From Actinoplanes xinjiangensis (GTDB lineage Bacteria; Actinomycetota; Actinomycetes; Mycobacteriales; Micromonosporaceae), in assembly GCF_003148685.1 (NCBI RefSeq), contig NZ_QGGR01000048.1, forward strand, positions 1 through 38,598: a stretch of DNA of 38,598 bases, in the 5' to 3' direction. Positions within the stretch are counted from its first letter, which is position 1, and each line of letters begins with the position of its first letter. Shown in pieces: positions 15,016 through 22,510 of the stretch. The notes beneath the pieces are model-generated. The model worked only from the letters and a program-made list of their open reading frames with translations. It had not been told where the DNA came from and searched no databases. Made by a program: the position numbers and the translations under genes.

Positions 15016-16983
15016 GTGATGGGTCTGAACCGGCTGAGCATCAAACTGCGCCTGATCGTCTGCGTCGTACTGATCGCCGGGGTGTCGCTGGTGATCGTCG
15101 CCACCGTCATCACCCGGCGTAACCTCTCCGAGGCCCGGGACACCGGGTTCGCGTACGCCCAGGAGATCGCCGCCCGCAACGCCGCCGAACTACAGGTGCA
15201 GCTGATGACGGCGCTCGGCAGTGCCCGCGACCTCAGCGGCACGATGGCCGCCGAGTCCTCCGCCGGCGCCGACCGGGGCACGGCCAACACGCTGCTGCGT
15301 ACGCTGCTCGACCGGCACCCCCGCTACTTCGGGGTGTGGGCCGCGTGGGAGCCGAACGCGTTCGACGGGCGGGACGCCCGGTTCCGCGGCAGCGACGCCC
15401 GGCACGACACCACCGGCCGGTTCGTGCCGTACTGGTACCGCGACGGGGACACGATCACGTCGACGGCGCTCACCTCGTACACCGAGGAGGGGGACGGCGA
15501 CTACTACCTGATCGCGCAGACCAGTGGCCGGGAGAAGGTCATGGAGCCGTACGCGTACCAGGTCGGCGACAAGAGCGTGCTGATGACCTCGCTCGCCGTC
15601 CCGATCCTCGCCGGGGACAAGGCCGTCGGCGTGGCCGGTATCGACATCACCCTGGACGCCGTCGCCGAGGCCCTCGCCCGGATCAAACCGTTCGGCACCG
15701 GCAACGCCATCCTGGTCAGCGCCGGTGGGCTGCTCGTCGGCGGCGGCGATCCGGCCCAGGCCGGAAAGCCCGCCGACCCGGCCGCGGCCCGGCTCGCCCA
15801 GGACGCCCTCACGCAGGGCTCCCCCGCCCGGCGCCTGATCGACGGCGACGACGAGCAGGTGCAGATCGCCGCGCCGCTGCCTCTGGGCGAGACCGACACG
15901 TGGTCACTCATCGTCACCGTGCCGACCGCGACGATCCTCGAAGGTGCGCACCGGTCGCTGGAGATCAGCCTGTGGATCACGGCGGTGGTACTGCTCGTCG
16001 CCGCCGCGATCGCCCTGGTGGTGGCCCGCGGCGTGGTCCGGCCCATCGAGCGGCTCCGCGACCGGATGGCGGAGATCGCCGACGGCGACGGCGATCTGAC
16101 CCAGCGGGCGACGGTACGCGGCAACGACGAGGCCGGGCAGCTGGCGGCCGCGTTCAACCGGTTCGTGGAGAAGGTCGCCGGCACCGTCCGCGGGATCGCC
16201 GGATCCGCCGCCGACGTGCGGGCCGCCGCCGACCGGCTCGCCGACGGCACCCATCAGCTGAGTGCGAACGTCGTGCATGTCTCCGACAGTCTGGGCACCG
16301 CCGCCGAGGCCACCCGGACCGTCAACGAGAGCGTGCAGTCGGTCGCCGCCGGTGCCGAGCAGATGAACGCGGCCATCGCCGAGATCGCCGGCAGCGCCGC
16401 GCAGGCCGCCCGGGTCGCCAACGACGCCCGCACCGTCGCCGAGAGCACCAACGGCCAGGTCGCCCAGCTCGGCACGGCGACCGAGGAGATCGGCGACGTG
16501 GTCCGGCTGATCACCAGCATCGCCGAGCAGACCAACCTGCTGGCTCTCAACGCCACCATCGAGGCCGCCCGCGCCGGCGAGATGGGCAAGGGCTTCGCCG
16601 TCGTCGCCGGCGAGGTCAAGGAACTGGCCCAGCAGACCGCCCAGGCGACCGAGGAGATCACCGGCCGGATCACCGCGATCCAGGCGATCAGCACGTCGTC
16701 GGCCACCGCGATCAACGAGATCGTGCAGGTCATCTCCACGATCGGCGACTACACGACGTCGATCGCGTCGGCCGTGGAGGAACAGACCGCCACCACCCAG
16801 GAGATGAGCCGCAGCGTGTCCGAGGCGGCCGGCAACACCGGCCTGGTCACCGGCGCGATCTCCGACGTCGCCGAGGCGGCCCGCAGCGCCTCCGCGAACG
16901 CGCGCAGCGGCCAGGAGGCCGTCGCCGACCTGAACCGGCTGTCCGCCGAGATGACGACGATCGTCAACAACTTCCGCTACTGA
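15016..16983 (+). CDS. Methyl-accepting chemotaxis protein (dCache receptor)
   Basis: 655 residues. TM1 is at about residues 10-35, a dCache-type extracellular sensor at about 36-310 (WAAWEPNAFDG, FVPYWYRDGD, VAGIDITLDAV), TM2 at about 315-338, a HAMP domain, then the methyl-accepting signalling domain. The hairpin tip EQTNLLALNATIEAARAGE near residue 505 is textbook and would contact CheA/CheW. GTG 15016 and ATG 15019 are both possible starts. No other chemotaxis gene is in the window. dCache receptors often sense amino acids or other small organics; the ligand is not known. Confidence 0.93.
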   Translation: MMGLNRLSIKLRLIVCVVLIAGVSLVIVATVITRRNLSEARDTGFAYAQEIAARNAAELQVQLMTALGSARDLSGTMAAESSAGADRGTANTLLRTLLDRHPRYFGVWAAWEPNAFDGRDARFRGSDARHDTTGRFVPYWYRDGDTITSTALTSYTEEGDGDYYLIAQTSGREKVMEPYAYQVGDKSVLMTSLAVPILAGDKAVGVAGIDITLDAVAEALARIKPFGTGNAILVSAGGLLVGGGDPAQAGKPADPAAARLAQDALTQGSPARRLIDGDDEQVQIAAPLPLGETDTWSLIVTVPTATILEGAHRSLEISLWITAVVLLVAAAIALVVARGVVRPIERLRDRMAEIADGDGDLTQRATVRGNDEAGQLAAAFNRFVEKVAGTVRGIAGSAADVRAAADRLADGTHQLSANVVHVSDSLGTAAEATRTVNESVQSVAAGAEQMNAAIAEIAGSAAQAARVANDARTVAESTNGQVAQLGTATEEIGDVVRLITSIAEQTNLLALNATIEAARAGEMGKGFAVVAGEVKELAQQTAQATEEITGRITAIQAISTSSATAINEIVQVISTIGDYTTSIASAVEEQTATTQEMSRSVSEAAGNTGLVTGAISDVAEAARSASANARSGQEAVADLNRLSAEMTTIVNNFRY

Positions 16984-17039
16984 AGCCTCATCCGCCGCGG
17001 GTGATCCGCGGCCGGCGCCGGGCTGGAACTCTGGCCGGC

Positions 17040-17135
17040 ATGAACGGATGGTTGATGTGGGGACTGTTCCTGCCCGTACTCCTGGTGGTCGCCGGCATCG
17101 TCGTACTGCTGCGCCGCCGCAACGGCCGCCGCTGA
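17040..17135 (+). CDS. 31-residue single-pass membrane peptide
   Basis: ATG at 17040 opens a 31-codon frame (MNGWLMWGLF then a Leu/Val-rich helix ending LLRRRNGRR): about 20 hydrophobic residues capped by a strongly basic C-terminus, giving an N-out/C-in topology. It begins 56 bases after the chemoreceptor stop and might be co-transcribed. The ribosome-binding site is weak. The amino-acid pattern is non-random, but small frames in GC-rich DNA can mislead. Confidence 0.4.
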   Translation: MNGWLMWGLFLPVLLVVAGIVVLLRRRNGRR

Positions 17136-17166
17136 CGACGTCGACCCGGGTGGCCGGCACGCCCGG

Positions 17167-18176
17167 TCATCCGGCGGGCAACCGGCGGGCGTAGTGGTCG
17201 GCGATCGCGGCGAACGCGGCCTTCGGCTCCCACGGCAGGCCCGGGTACGTGTCACCGGTGCGGCCCTCGAGGACCTTGACGATGCCGGGACTGGCCAGGT
17301 CGAGGTCGTCGCGGGGATCACCGCCGGGCCGGTGCGGGAAGTCGTCGAGGGCGAACAGGTACGCGAAGGTGCTGTCCACCCCTTCGCTGTCGAAGATCTC
17401 GAGCAGCTCACGGAAGTAGGCCGCCTGCCCGGCCTCGTCACGTTCGTAATGGCCGTCGAGGCGCAGCGGCACACCGGTGCCCGGGTCGTACTCGACGATC
17501 TCCATGCTGCGCGGTGCCACGTCACCCGAACCGCGCCACGCCGTGGTGCCGAACCGGTGACGGCGACCGGCTTCGCCCGGGCGGTCAGTCCGCGGACGGC
17601 CTCGCGGAAGTGCCCGGCGACCTCGGCGCTGCGGATCAGCTCCAGGGTCACGATGTCGAACAGGTCCCAGTCGACGTCCTCGAACGGGATGGCGGCGTAG
17701 GTGACCCGGCCGTGGAACCGCTCGCGGATCGCCGGGACGGCGTCGCGCAGGAAGCGGTCGAGGCGGGTGCGGGCCTCGGCGGTCCGGCCGGCGAACAGCT
17801 GGGCGAGCCGGTCGCCGAGCCGGTCACCGTCGACGAATCCCCGGTTCATCAGGCTCAGCTCGACGCCGGCGACGAAGACGACCTCGGCGCCGGCCGCGCG
17901 TAGCTCTTCGGCCCGCCCGGCGCAGTCGAGGAACAGGTCGAGGATCTGCCCGGGGGTGAGATCGATCGGGTAGGGCGAGAACCACACCTCCAGGCCGAGG
18001 CCGACGGCGATGTGGGCGGCGGCCGCCAGTCGCCCGGCGTCGCCGCCGACCAGGTGGACGGCGTCGCAGTGCAGGTCGTCGCGGATGACGGTCAGCTCCC
18101 GCCGGACCCGGTCGAGATCGAGCGGCGTCGTGGGGGTGAGGAATCCGGTGTTGTAGGCGATGCCGTGAGCGCGCAT
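17167..18176 (-). pseudogene. TIM-barrel-like hypothetical protein with one frameshift
   Basis: From the ATG at 18176 the frame runs through MRAHGIAYNTGFL, LHCDAVHLVGGD, GLGLEVWFSPYPIDLTPGQ and PFEDVDWDLFDIVTLE to KPVAVTG, then loses sense. The protein resumes one frame over with FGTTAWRGSGDV, MEIVEYDPGTGVPLRLDG and LLEIFDSEGVDSTFAYLFA to the stop at 17167. Restoring one base at the AA pair 17552-17553 (one T in the coding strand) gives a continuous 336-residue protein. The family is widespread in actinobacteria and looks like a (beta/alpha)8 glycosidase-type fold; I recall an 'abortive infection' label on relatives, which I do not trust. The -10 TACGGT ends six bases before the ATG. Confidence 0.75.
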
Positions 18177-18182
18177 GCCGTC

Positions 18183-18240
18183 ACCGTAGCAAAATATTGC
18201 GTGCACGCAATTTTGCGTGCACGCATGCGGCTGGCAGACT
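18183..18240. promoter_or_regulatory. Divergent leaderless promoters with twin TetR operators
   Basis: Two identical 12-bp palindromes TGCGTGCACGCA lie at 18198-18209 and 18214-18225, 16 bp centre to centre. The minus-strand promoter is TTGCGT (18205-18210), 16 bases, TACGGT (18183-18188). The plus-strand promoter is TTGCGT (18213-18218), 16 bases, CAGACT (18235-18240). Each palindrome overlaps one -35 and each -10 ends six bases before its start codon. TetR binding is inferred. Confidence 0.75.
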
Positions 18241-18246
18241 GGCACC

Positions 18247-18864
18247 ATGACCGGTTTGCGGGAGCGCAAGAAACAGGCCACCCGGGAGGCACTCCAGGCC
18301 GCGGCCCTACGGCTCGCGCTCGAACGCGGACCCGGCAACGTCCGGGTCGAGGAGATCGCCGAGGCAGCCGGCGTCTCCCCGCGGACGTACAACAACTACT
18401 TCTCCAGCCGGGAGCAGGCGATCGTCGCCGCGGTCGCCGCGGACCGCGCGGCCCATCTCGCCGGCGCGGTGACCGGCCGGCCCGCCGGGATCCGCCTCGG
18501 CGAGGCGGTGATCGACGCGGTCGTGGCGTCGTACCACGATCCGGAGGACGATGAGCAGGGCGCCCTGCTGATGATCGCCACCAGTCCCGCCCTGCGGGCC
18601 TGCTACGTCGACACGGTCACCACGATCGAGGGCCCGCTCGCCGGGGCCGTCGTCGCCCGGCATCCCGGCATCGACCCGGTGACCGCCCGGGTCCTGGCGG
18701 CAGCCGTCGGCGCGGCCGCACGGATCGCACTCCAGCAGTGGCTGCACGGCACGACCACGCCGCCGTCGATGCCCGGCTTCGTCGTCCCGTCGGGCTCCCT
18801 GCCGGATCTGGTCCGCACCGCGCTGACCCCGCTCGCACCCGCACTCGACGCCGCCGCGGCATGA
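18247..18864 (+). CDS. TetR-family transcriptional regulator
   Basis: A 205-residue TetR repressor. The N-terminal HTH is VEEIAEAAGVSPRTYNNYFSS (two parts: EEIAEAAGVS turn, RTYNNYF recognition), preceded by RERKKQATREALQAAALRLA. The C-terminal part is an Ala-rich helical ligand and dimer domain with an unusual terminal Ala run. The leaderless ATG at 18247 follows CAGACT by six bases. It is divergent from the frameshifted gene and very likely represses both through the twin palindromes. Confidence 0.88.
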   Translation: MTGLRERKKQATREALQAAALRLALERGPGNVRVEEIAEAAGVSPRTYNNYFSSREQAIVAAVAADRAAHLAGAVTGRPAGIRLGEAVIDAVVASYHDPEDDEQGALLMIATSPALRACYVDTVTTIEGPLAGAVVARHPGIDPVTARVLAAAVGAAARIALQQWLHGTTTPPSMPGFVVPSGSLPDLVRTALTPLAPALDAAAA

Positions 18865-19058
18865 AACGTCCCCGGCCGGCTCCCCGGGCGCCGGCCGACC
18901 CCCCGGGCGATGCAGCCGGCCATCGGCCCACCACCACAGCGGAGCGCGTGACGACGGGCTCCGCCATCCAGTCATGGCCGACGCCCCGCGTGGCAACGGA
19001 TACCCGAACAGACCCGTGACCTCAGCGCTCCGTTGTTACCGGGGGCCGGCACGCCGGA

Positions 19059-19694
19059 TCAGGAGACCCGTGTGCGCAGCTCGGCGACCCCGTCGCCGGA
19101 GAGGTCGCCTAGGGCGGCGTGCCGCCCGGTCAGCCCGAGCATGAGCGCCTCGCCGGTCCCGCGGACCAGCGGGCCGGTCCCGGACGCCCAGTCCAGGTCG
19201 GTCGCCTCGAACCGCAGCCCGGCCGGCCGCCGTCTCGGCACGAACCCGACCGCCCTGCCGCCGACCAGGAAGTCCAGCGAGACCCGCAGCCGGTCGCCCC
19301 GCAGATCGTGCGGCAGCCCCAGCGGCCGGCGGATGTCCTGCCCGTGGACCTGAAGATCGGTGAGCTGCCCGGCGTGACCCACGATCGGCGGGCGGAACGG
19401 GTTCTCGGCGTGCGCGCGCAGCATCCCGGCCAGCTCACCGGCCGGGCGGTGCGCCATCCGGGCGGCCAGCCGGGCGTTGGCCCGGTGGATGTTGAAGCCG
19501 CTGCGCACCAGGAGCAGGAGCGCCGGCCCGTTGGCGGCGGCGACGGCCGCGACCAGATGCCCGACGACCTCCTTGACCGTCCACGCGTCGCACAGACTGC
19601 GGGTCGCAAGCTGCGCGGGGGTCAGCGATTCGACGAGATCGGCCAGCCGGCGGCGTTCATCAGCGATCATCCCCATGAGATCCATATCGGACAT
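19059..19694 (-). CDS. Maleylpyruvate isomerase-family mycothiol-dependent enzyme
   Basis: A 211-residue DinB/MDMPI-type four-helix-bundle protein. The N-terminal pattern ERRRLADLVESLTPAQL, LCDAWTVKEVVGHLV and the later QVHGQDIRRPLGLP provide the conserved metal-binding positions of the family (His of GHLV, His of VHGQDIR). Such proteins use mycothiol, the actinobacterial thiol, in isomerase or transferase reactions; the substrate here is unknown. The ATG at 19694 has no clear Shine-Dalgarno sequence. It follows the gene at 19756-20208 with 61 bases between, which contain the duplicated tail. Confidence 0.75.
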   Translation of the reverse strand: MSDMDLMGMIADERRRLADLVESLTPAQLATRSLCDAWTVKEVVGHLVAAVAAANGPALLLLVRSGFNIHRANARLAARMAHRPAGELAGMLRAHAENPFRPPIVGHAGQLTDLQVHGQDIRRPLGLPHDLRGDRLRVSLDFLVGGRAVGFVPRRRPAGLRFEATDLDWASGTGPLVRGTGEALMLGLTGRHAALGDLSGDGVAELRTRVS

Positions 19695-19702
19695 CGTCGC
19701 AT

Positions 19703-19800
19703 CCGGTCAGCCGGGCCAGCCGGTCGTGGTCGGCCGGATGGACTCGGGGACCCGGTCAGCCGGGCCACCCGGTCGTGGTCGGCCGGATGGACGCGCGGAT
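19703..19800. repeat. 49-bp tandem duplication of a gene's 3' end
   Basis: The segment starting CCGGTCAGCCGGGCC at 19703 repeats at 19752 with a 49-base period; the first 41 bases match at 40 positions and the remaining eight diverge. The second copy contains the last 12-13 codons and the stop of the minus-strand gene at 19756. The first copy lies beyond that stop, untranslated in this frame. Confidence 0.85.
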
Positions 19801-20208
19801 CCGGTCGCAGAGCTGGGTCAGGTTCGCGCCGATCACCGGGCGGTGCCGCCAGCGGCGCAGGCCCCGGCCGACGGCGAAGAAGTAGCCGGGCGGCACCTCC
19901 AGGCCGGCCACACCGGTCGGGCCGGCGCCGGAGTAGCCGACCCGCCAGCCCGGCCACCGGGCCTCGGTGATCTCCCGGACCGCCGCGACCCGGGCGGCGT
20001 CGCGCTGGTCGAGCTGCCACATCAGGCCGTCCAGGTCGGCCGCGACCAGGCACGGCTCGTCGAGTTCCCAGTGCACGGCCCAGTAGTGACCGGCCGGGAC
20101 GCGCAGGTCCGGCCGTACCGTCCGGGGCTGGATCGCGCGGTCGATCTGCCAGCCGGGGTGGCGGCGCTCGACGGCGAGCTGGGCGCGGAAGTCGTCGTCA
20201 GCGATCAT
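19756..20208 (-). CDS. Hypothetical protein, 150 residues
   Basis: A soluble, Trp/Arg-rich protein (HPGWQIDRAI, VPAGHYWAVHWELDEP, WPGWRVGYSG, PPGYFFAVG) without a motif I can assign. Its ATG at 20208 overlaps the 3' end of the small Cys-containing gene by 11 bases, so the two are translationally coupled. The C-terminus (SIRPTTTGWPG) is duplicated in DNA downstream. The association with an XRE/DUF397 cassette on the opposite strand is a common actinobacterial arrangement, but the role is unknown. Confidence 0.7.
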   Translation of the reverse strand: MIADDDFRAQLAVERRHPGWQIDRAIQPRTVRPDLRVPAGHYWAVHWELDEPCLVAADLDGLMWQLDQRDAARVAAVREITEARWPGWRVGYSGAGPTGVAGLEVPPGYFFAVGRGLRRWRHRPVIGANLTQLCDRIRASIRPTTTGWPG

Positions 20209-20428
20209 GGCGGGACCACTTCAGGAACCGGTCGAACAGCACCGCGGGCAACTCGTGGCGCAGCGGGCCGGCGGCGTGCTCCAGTTCGGTCCAGAGCCGC
20301 ATGCTCAGCTCTACCGCGTCCGGGGTGCTGCACCGCAGATGCTCGCGGGCCGGGTCGCACGGCCACGGCTTCTTGCAGGCCACACAGTCGTAGGTGGCCT
20401 GGTCCGGTTGATGGCCGGCGCCGTTCAC
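20198..20428 (-). CDS. Small CxxC protein associated with XRE/DUF397 loci
   Basis: 76 residues from a GTG at 20428, which has GAGGAAGA upstream; longer readings begin in non-coding sequence. The motif DCVACKKPWPCDPAREHL has three cysteines (CxxC...C) and may bind zinc. The C-terminal half is helical (LSMRLWTELEHAAG, VLFDRFLKW). Similar short proteins lie beside XRE-DUF5753/DUF397 genes in Streptomyces and relatives, sometimes misannotated as flavin reductases. Function unknown. First gene of the minus-strand unit with 19756-20208. Confidence 0.65.
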   Translation of the reverse strand: MNGAGHQPDQATYDCVACKKPWPCDPAREHLRCSTPDAVELSMRLWTELEHAAGPLRHELPAVLFDRFLKWSRHDR

Positions 20429-20657
20429 GCGTCTTCCTCGTGCCACATGTCGCCCCCATCGAAGTCGGGTGCACCGGAGCGTCGTCGAATCCAGAGTGGC
20501 TGGGCCAACGTGAGGCGTCAATCTTATGTCGTAAGTTTTTGGTTCCCGATCGGGTGATGCCGGAACGCGTATCTCTTTCGGGGGAAATCATTGAAGTACG
20601 GGCGACACCGGACGAAGATGGCCGACGATCACATCTGCGTCGATGGAGGACAGCAGC

Positions 20658-21512
20658 ATGCCGCGACCCATTGGCCCCACGATCCCGCGCTGGCAACTGG
20701 GCGAGCAGATGTCACAGCTGCGCAACGCCGCCCGCAAGTCGCAGCAGGACGCCTCCAGCCGCCTGGGTTGCTCGGTCAGCAAGATCCAGAAGATCGAGGG
20801 CGGCGAGGTGGGGATGAAGCAGGCCGAGCTGGAGGCCCTGCTCGAGCTGTACGGCGTCCCCGAACCGCTGCGCGCCCAGCTCCTCGAACTGCGCCGTCTG
20901 GGCGCCCAGCGCGGCTGGTGGTCGAAGTACGGGCAGGTGCCCACCCCGTTCGCGACGTTCCTCGGGCTGGAGTCCGCGGCCACGAAGATCAGGATCTTCG
21001 AGCCCCTGATGATCCACGGCCTGTTGCAGACCAAGGACTACGCGCACGCCCTCGCCGAGAGCCTCAATCCCGCGCTGTCCGACGCCGAGGTGGACAGGCA
21101 GGTACAGATCCGCCTGGAACGTCAGGAACGTGTCTTCGCGGAGGACCCACCGGAGATCTGGGTGGTCCTCGACGAGGCGGTGCTGCGCCGGCAGCTCGGC
21201 GGCCGGGACGTGATGTCGCGTCAGCTCGATCACCTGATGGCGCTGCCCAAACGGGTGACGGTTCAGGTCGTTCCGTTCACCAATGGCGGCTATCCGGGAA
21301 CGTTGGGCGCCCTCACGTTATTCGAGTTCGCAGAGGATTTGCACACGCCGGTTGCGTATGTGGAGTCGCAGGCCGGAAACCTGTACCTCGAACGGGAAGA
21401 TGATCTGGGACGGGCTAACCTTGCCCTTGACCACATCAACGCGGCGGCGCTCAGCAAGCAGCAATCCCGCGACCTGATCGCCACCGTTGCCCGCCAGTTC
21501 TTGGAGCAGTAG
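20658..21512 (+). CDS. XRE-family regulator with DUF5753 domain
   Basis: 284 residues. The N-terminal HTH (QMSQLRNAARKSQQDASSRL, CSVSKIQKIEGGEVGMKQAE) is a Cro/CI-type domain; the remainder is a DUF5753 domain (RIFEPLMIHGLLQTKDYA, ERVFAEDPPEIWVVLDEA, VTVQVVPFTNGGYPG, FAEDLHTPVAYVES). GGAGGA lies about eight bases before the ATG at 20658, so this start is preferred to the ATG at 20643. Such proteins pair with DUF397 partners (for example the WhiJ/BldB-type systems of Streptomyces) in developmental control. The 230-base upstream region is AT-richer and has a small dyad CTTATGTCGTAAG at 20523-20535. Confidence 0.92.
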   Translation: MPRPIGPTIPRWQLGEQMSQLRNAARKSQQDASSRLGCSVSKIQKIEGGEVGMKQAELEALLELYGVPEPLRAQLLELRRLGAQRGWWSKYGQVPTPFATFLGLESAATKIRIFEPLMIHGLLQTKDYAHALAESLNPALSDAEVDRQVQIRLERQERVFAEDPPEIWVVLDEAVLRRQLGGRDVMSRQLDHLMALPKRVTVQVVPFTNGGYPGTLGALTLFEFAEDLHTPVAYVESQAGNLYLEREDDLGRANLALDHINAAALSKQQSRDLIATVARQFLEQ

Positions 21513-21521
21513 GAGCCACCT

Positions 21522-21740
21522 ATGGACAAGTACGAGGTCAGCTTGACCGGCGCGGAGTGGCGCAAGTCCACCAAGTCGGGGAACAACGGTGGCTGCGTCG
21601 AATTCGCGCAGGTCGGCGCGTTCGTCGCCATCCGTGATTCCCGGAATCCGGAACGTGAACCCCTGATCTTCGATGCCAACGAGTGGGATTGTTTCCTCGA
21701 CGGCGCCGGAAAGGGCGAGTTCCCGGTTCCGACCGCTTGA
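21522..21740 (+). CDS. DUF397 domain protein
   Basis: 72 residues, the usual size. The family core is plain: WRKSTKSGNNGGCVEFA, VAIRDSRNPE, LIFDANEWDCFLDGAGKGEF. It sits nine bases after the XRE gene, with its AGGAG overlapping that gene's stop, so the pair is co-translated. DUF397 proteins work with the adjacent XRE-DUF5753 regulator, probably as an antagonist; this is established for a few Streptomyces pairs only and is inferred here. Confidence 0.92.
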   Translation: MDKYEVSLTGAEWRKSTKSGNNGGCVEFAQVGAFVAIRDSRNPEREPLIFDANEWDCFLDGAGKGEFPVPTA

Positions 21741-21754
21741 AATGTCACACAGCA

Positions 21755-21789
21755 ACGGCCCGGTCACCCAAAAGGGATGATCGGGCCGT
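21755..21789. terminator. Strong terminator between convergent genes
   Basis: ACGGCCCG (21755-21762) pairs with CGGGCCGT (21782-21789), and the stem continues through TCA/TGA and CCC/GGG to an AAAA loop with one bulged base. It lies 15 bases after the DUF397 stop and before the converging HTH gene, so it can serve both strands, though no long T-run follows. Confidence 0.75.
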
Positions 21790-21830
21790 CACCTTTGGGA
21801 ATGGTTAATTCAGGGCCTTCACCACCGGCT

Positions 21831-22031
21831 TCAAGAACGGCGCCCGGGGTCGAAGATCTCCTCGATGGTCATGCCGAAGACATCCGCGAGGGTGAACGCC
21901 AAGGGCAGGCTGGGGTCGTACTTCTCGGTCTCGATGGCGTTGATCGCCTGCCGCGAGACGCCGCACCGCCCGGCCAGGTCGGCCTGACTCCACCGCCGGG
22001 CCGCCCGCAGCTCGCGGAGCCGGTTCCTCAT
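21831..22031 (-). CDS. Small HTH (Cro/CI) regulator, YozG-like
   Basis: 66 residues that are almost entirely an HTH domain: RNRLRELRAARRWSQADLAG, CGVSRQAINAIETEKYDPSL, AFTLADVFGMTIEEIFDP. It starts at the ATG at 22031, which overlaps the stop of the membrane-protein gene (ATGA). Regulators of this type commonly follow a small multi-pass membrane protein and are thought to autoregulate the pair. The 38-bp inverted repeat at 22455-22492 over the operon's -35 is the obvious target. Confidence 0.88.
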   Translation of the reverse strand: MRNRLRELRAARRWSQADLAGRCGVSRQAINAIETEKYDPSLPLAFTLADVFGMTIEEIFDPGRRS

Positions 22032-22435
22032 CGGTTGAAGCGGGTCCGCAGGTCGGCGGTCATGTGCCAGACCCCCATCCCGCCGATGATGATCAGCTGG
22101 GTGACCTGGTGCAGCCGGATCACCCCCGCCGCGTCGAGCACGGCCGCCACCTGCAACGCCACGAGGACCACCGCGAACGCGACGGCCATGCTCTCCAGCT
22201 GGATCTTGCGGAGGTATTCGTCGGCGCGCCGGAACGCCCGCAGCAGGACCCAGGCCATGCCGAGCGCGAACGCCACGGTGGCCGCGATCCACCAGGCCTT
22301 CTGCCCGGGGGTCTGCTCCGGGCTGCTGCCGAGCGCCAGGGCCACCCCGCCGAGGATGACCACGGGCAGTCCGTCGATGAGGACGACGCGGCGGGCCGCC
22401 CGGCCCTCATGGTCACGCTGTGCCTGTTCAGCCAT
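22028..22435 (-). CDS. Four-helix membrane protein paired with HTH regulator
   Basis: 135 residues with four predicted membrane segments (about residues 17-36, 48-67, 80-103 and 107-125) and a conserved-looking amphipathic link RRADEYLRKIQLES between the second and third. The start is the ATG at 22435, because the promoter's -10 TACTTT ends six bases before it; the longer frame upstream would cross the promoter. Translationally coupled to the HTH gene. Function unknown; the arrangement suggests a membrane sensor or a regulator-sequestering protein, which is inference. Confidence 0.8.
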   Translation of the reverse strand: MAEQAQRDHEGRAARRVVLIDGLPVVILGGVALALGSSPEQTPGQKAWWIAATVAFALGMAWVLLRAFRRADEYLRKIQLESMAVAFAVVLVALQVAAVLDAAGVIRLHQVTQLIIIGGMGVWHMTADLRTRFNR

Positions 22436-22441
22436 GGAACA

Positions 22442-22492
22442 AAAGTAAAGTGAACCTTCCATCAAGTCAAGCAAACCTGACTTGATGGAAGG
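22442..22492 (-). promoter_or_regulatory. Leaderless promoter with 38-bp perfect inverted repeat
   Basis: Minus-strand promoter TTGACT (22465-22470), 17 bases, TACTTT (22442-22447), six bases, ATG. A perfect 15-base inverted repeat (22455-22469 and 22478-22492, 8-base centre) covers the -35 and extends upstream. The half site reads CCTTCCATCAAGTCA. Confidence 0.8.
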
Positions 22493-22510
22493 CGTCATTT
22501 ACCTCTGGGC

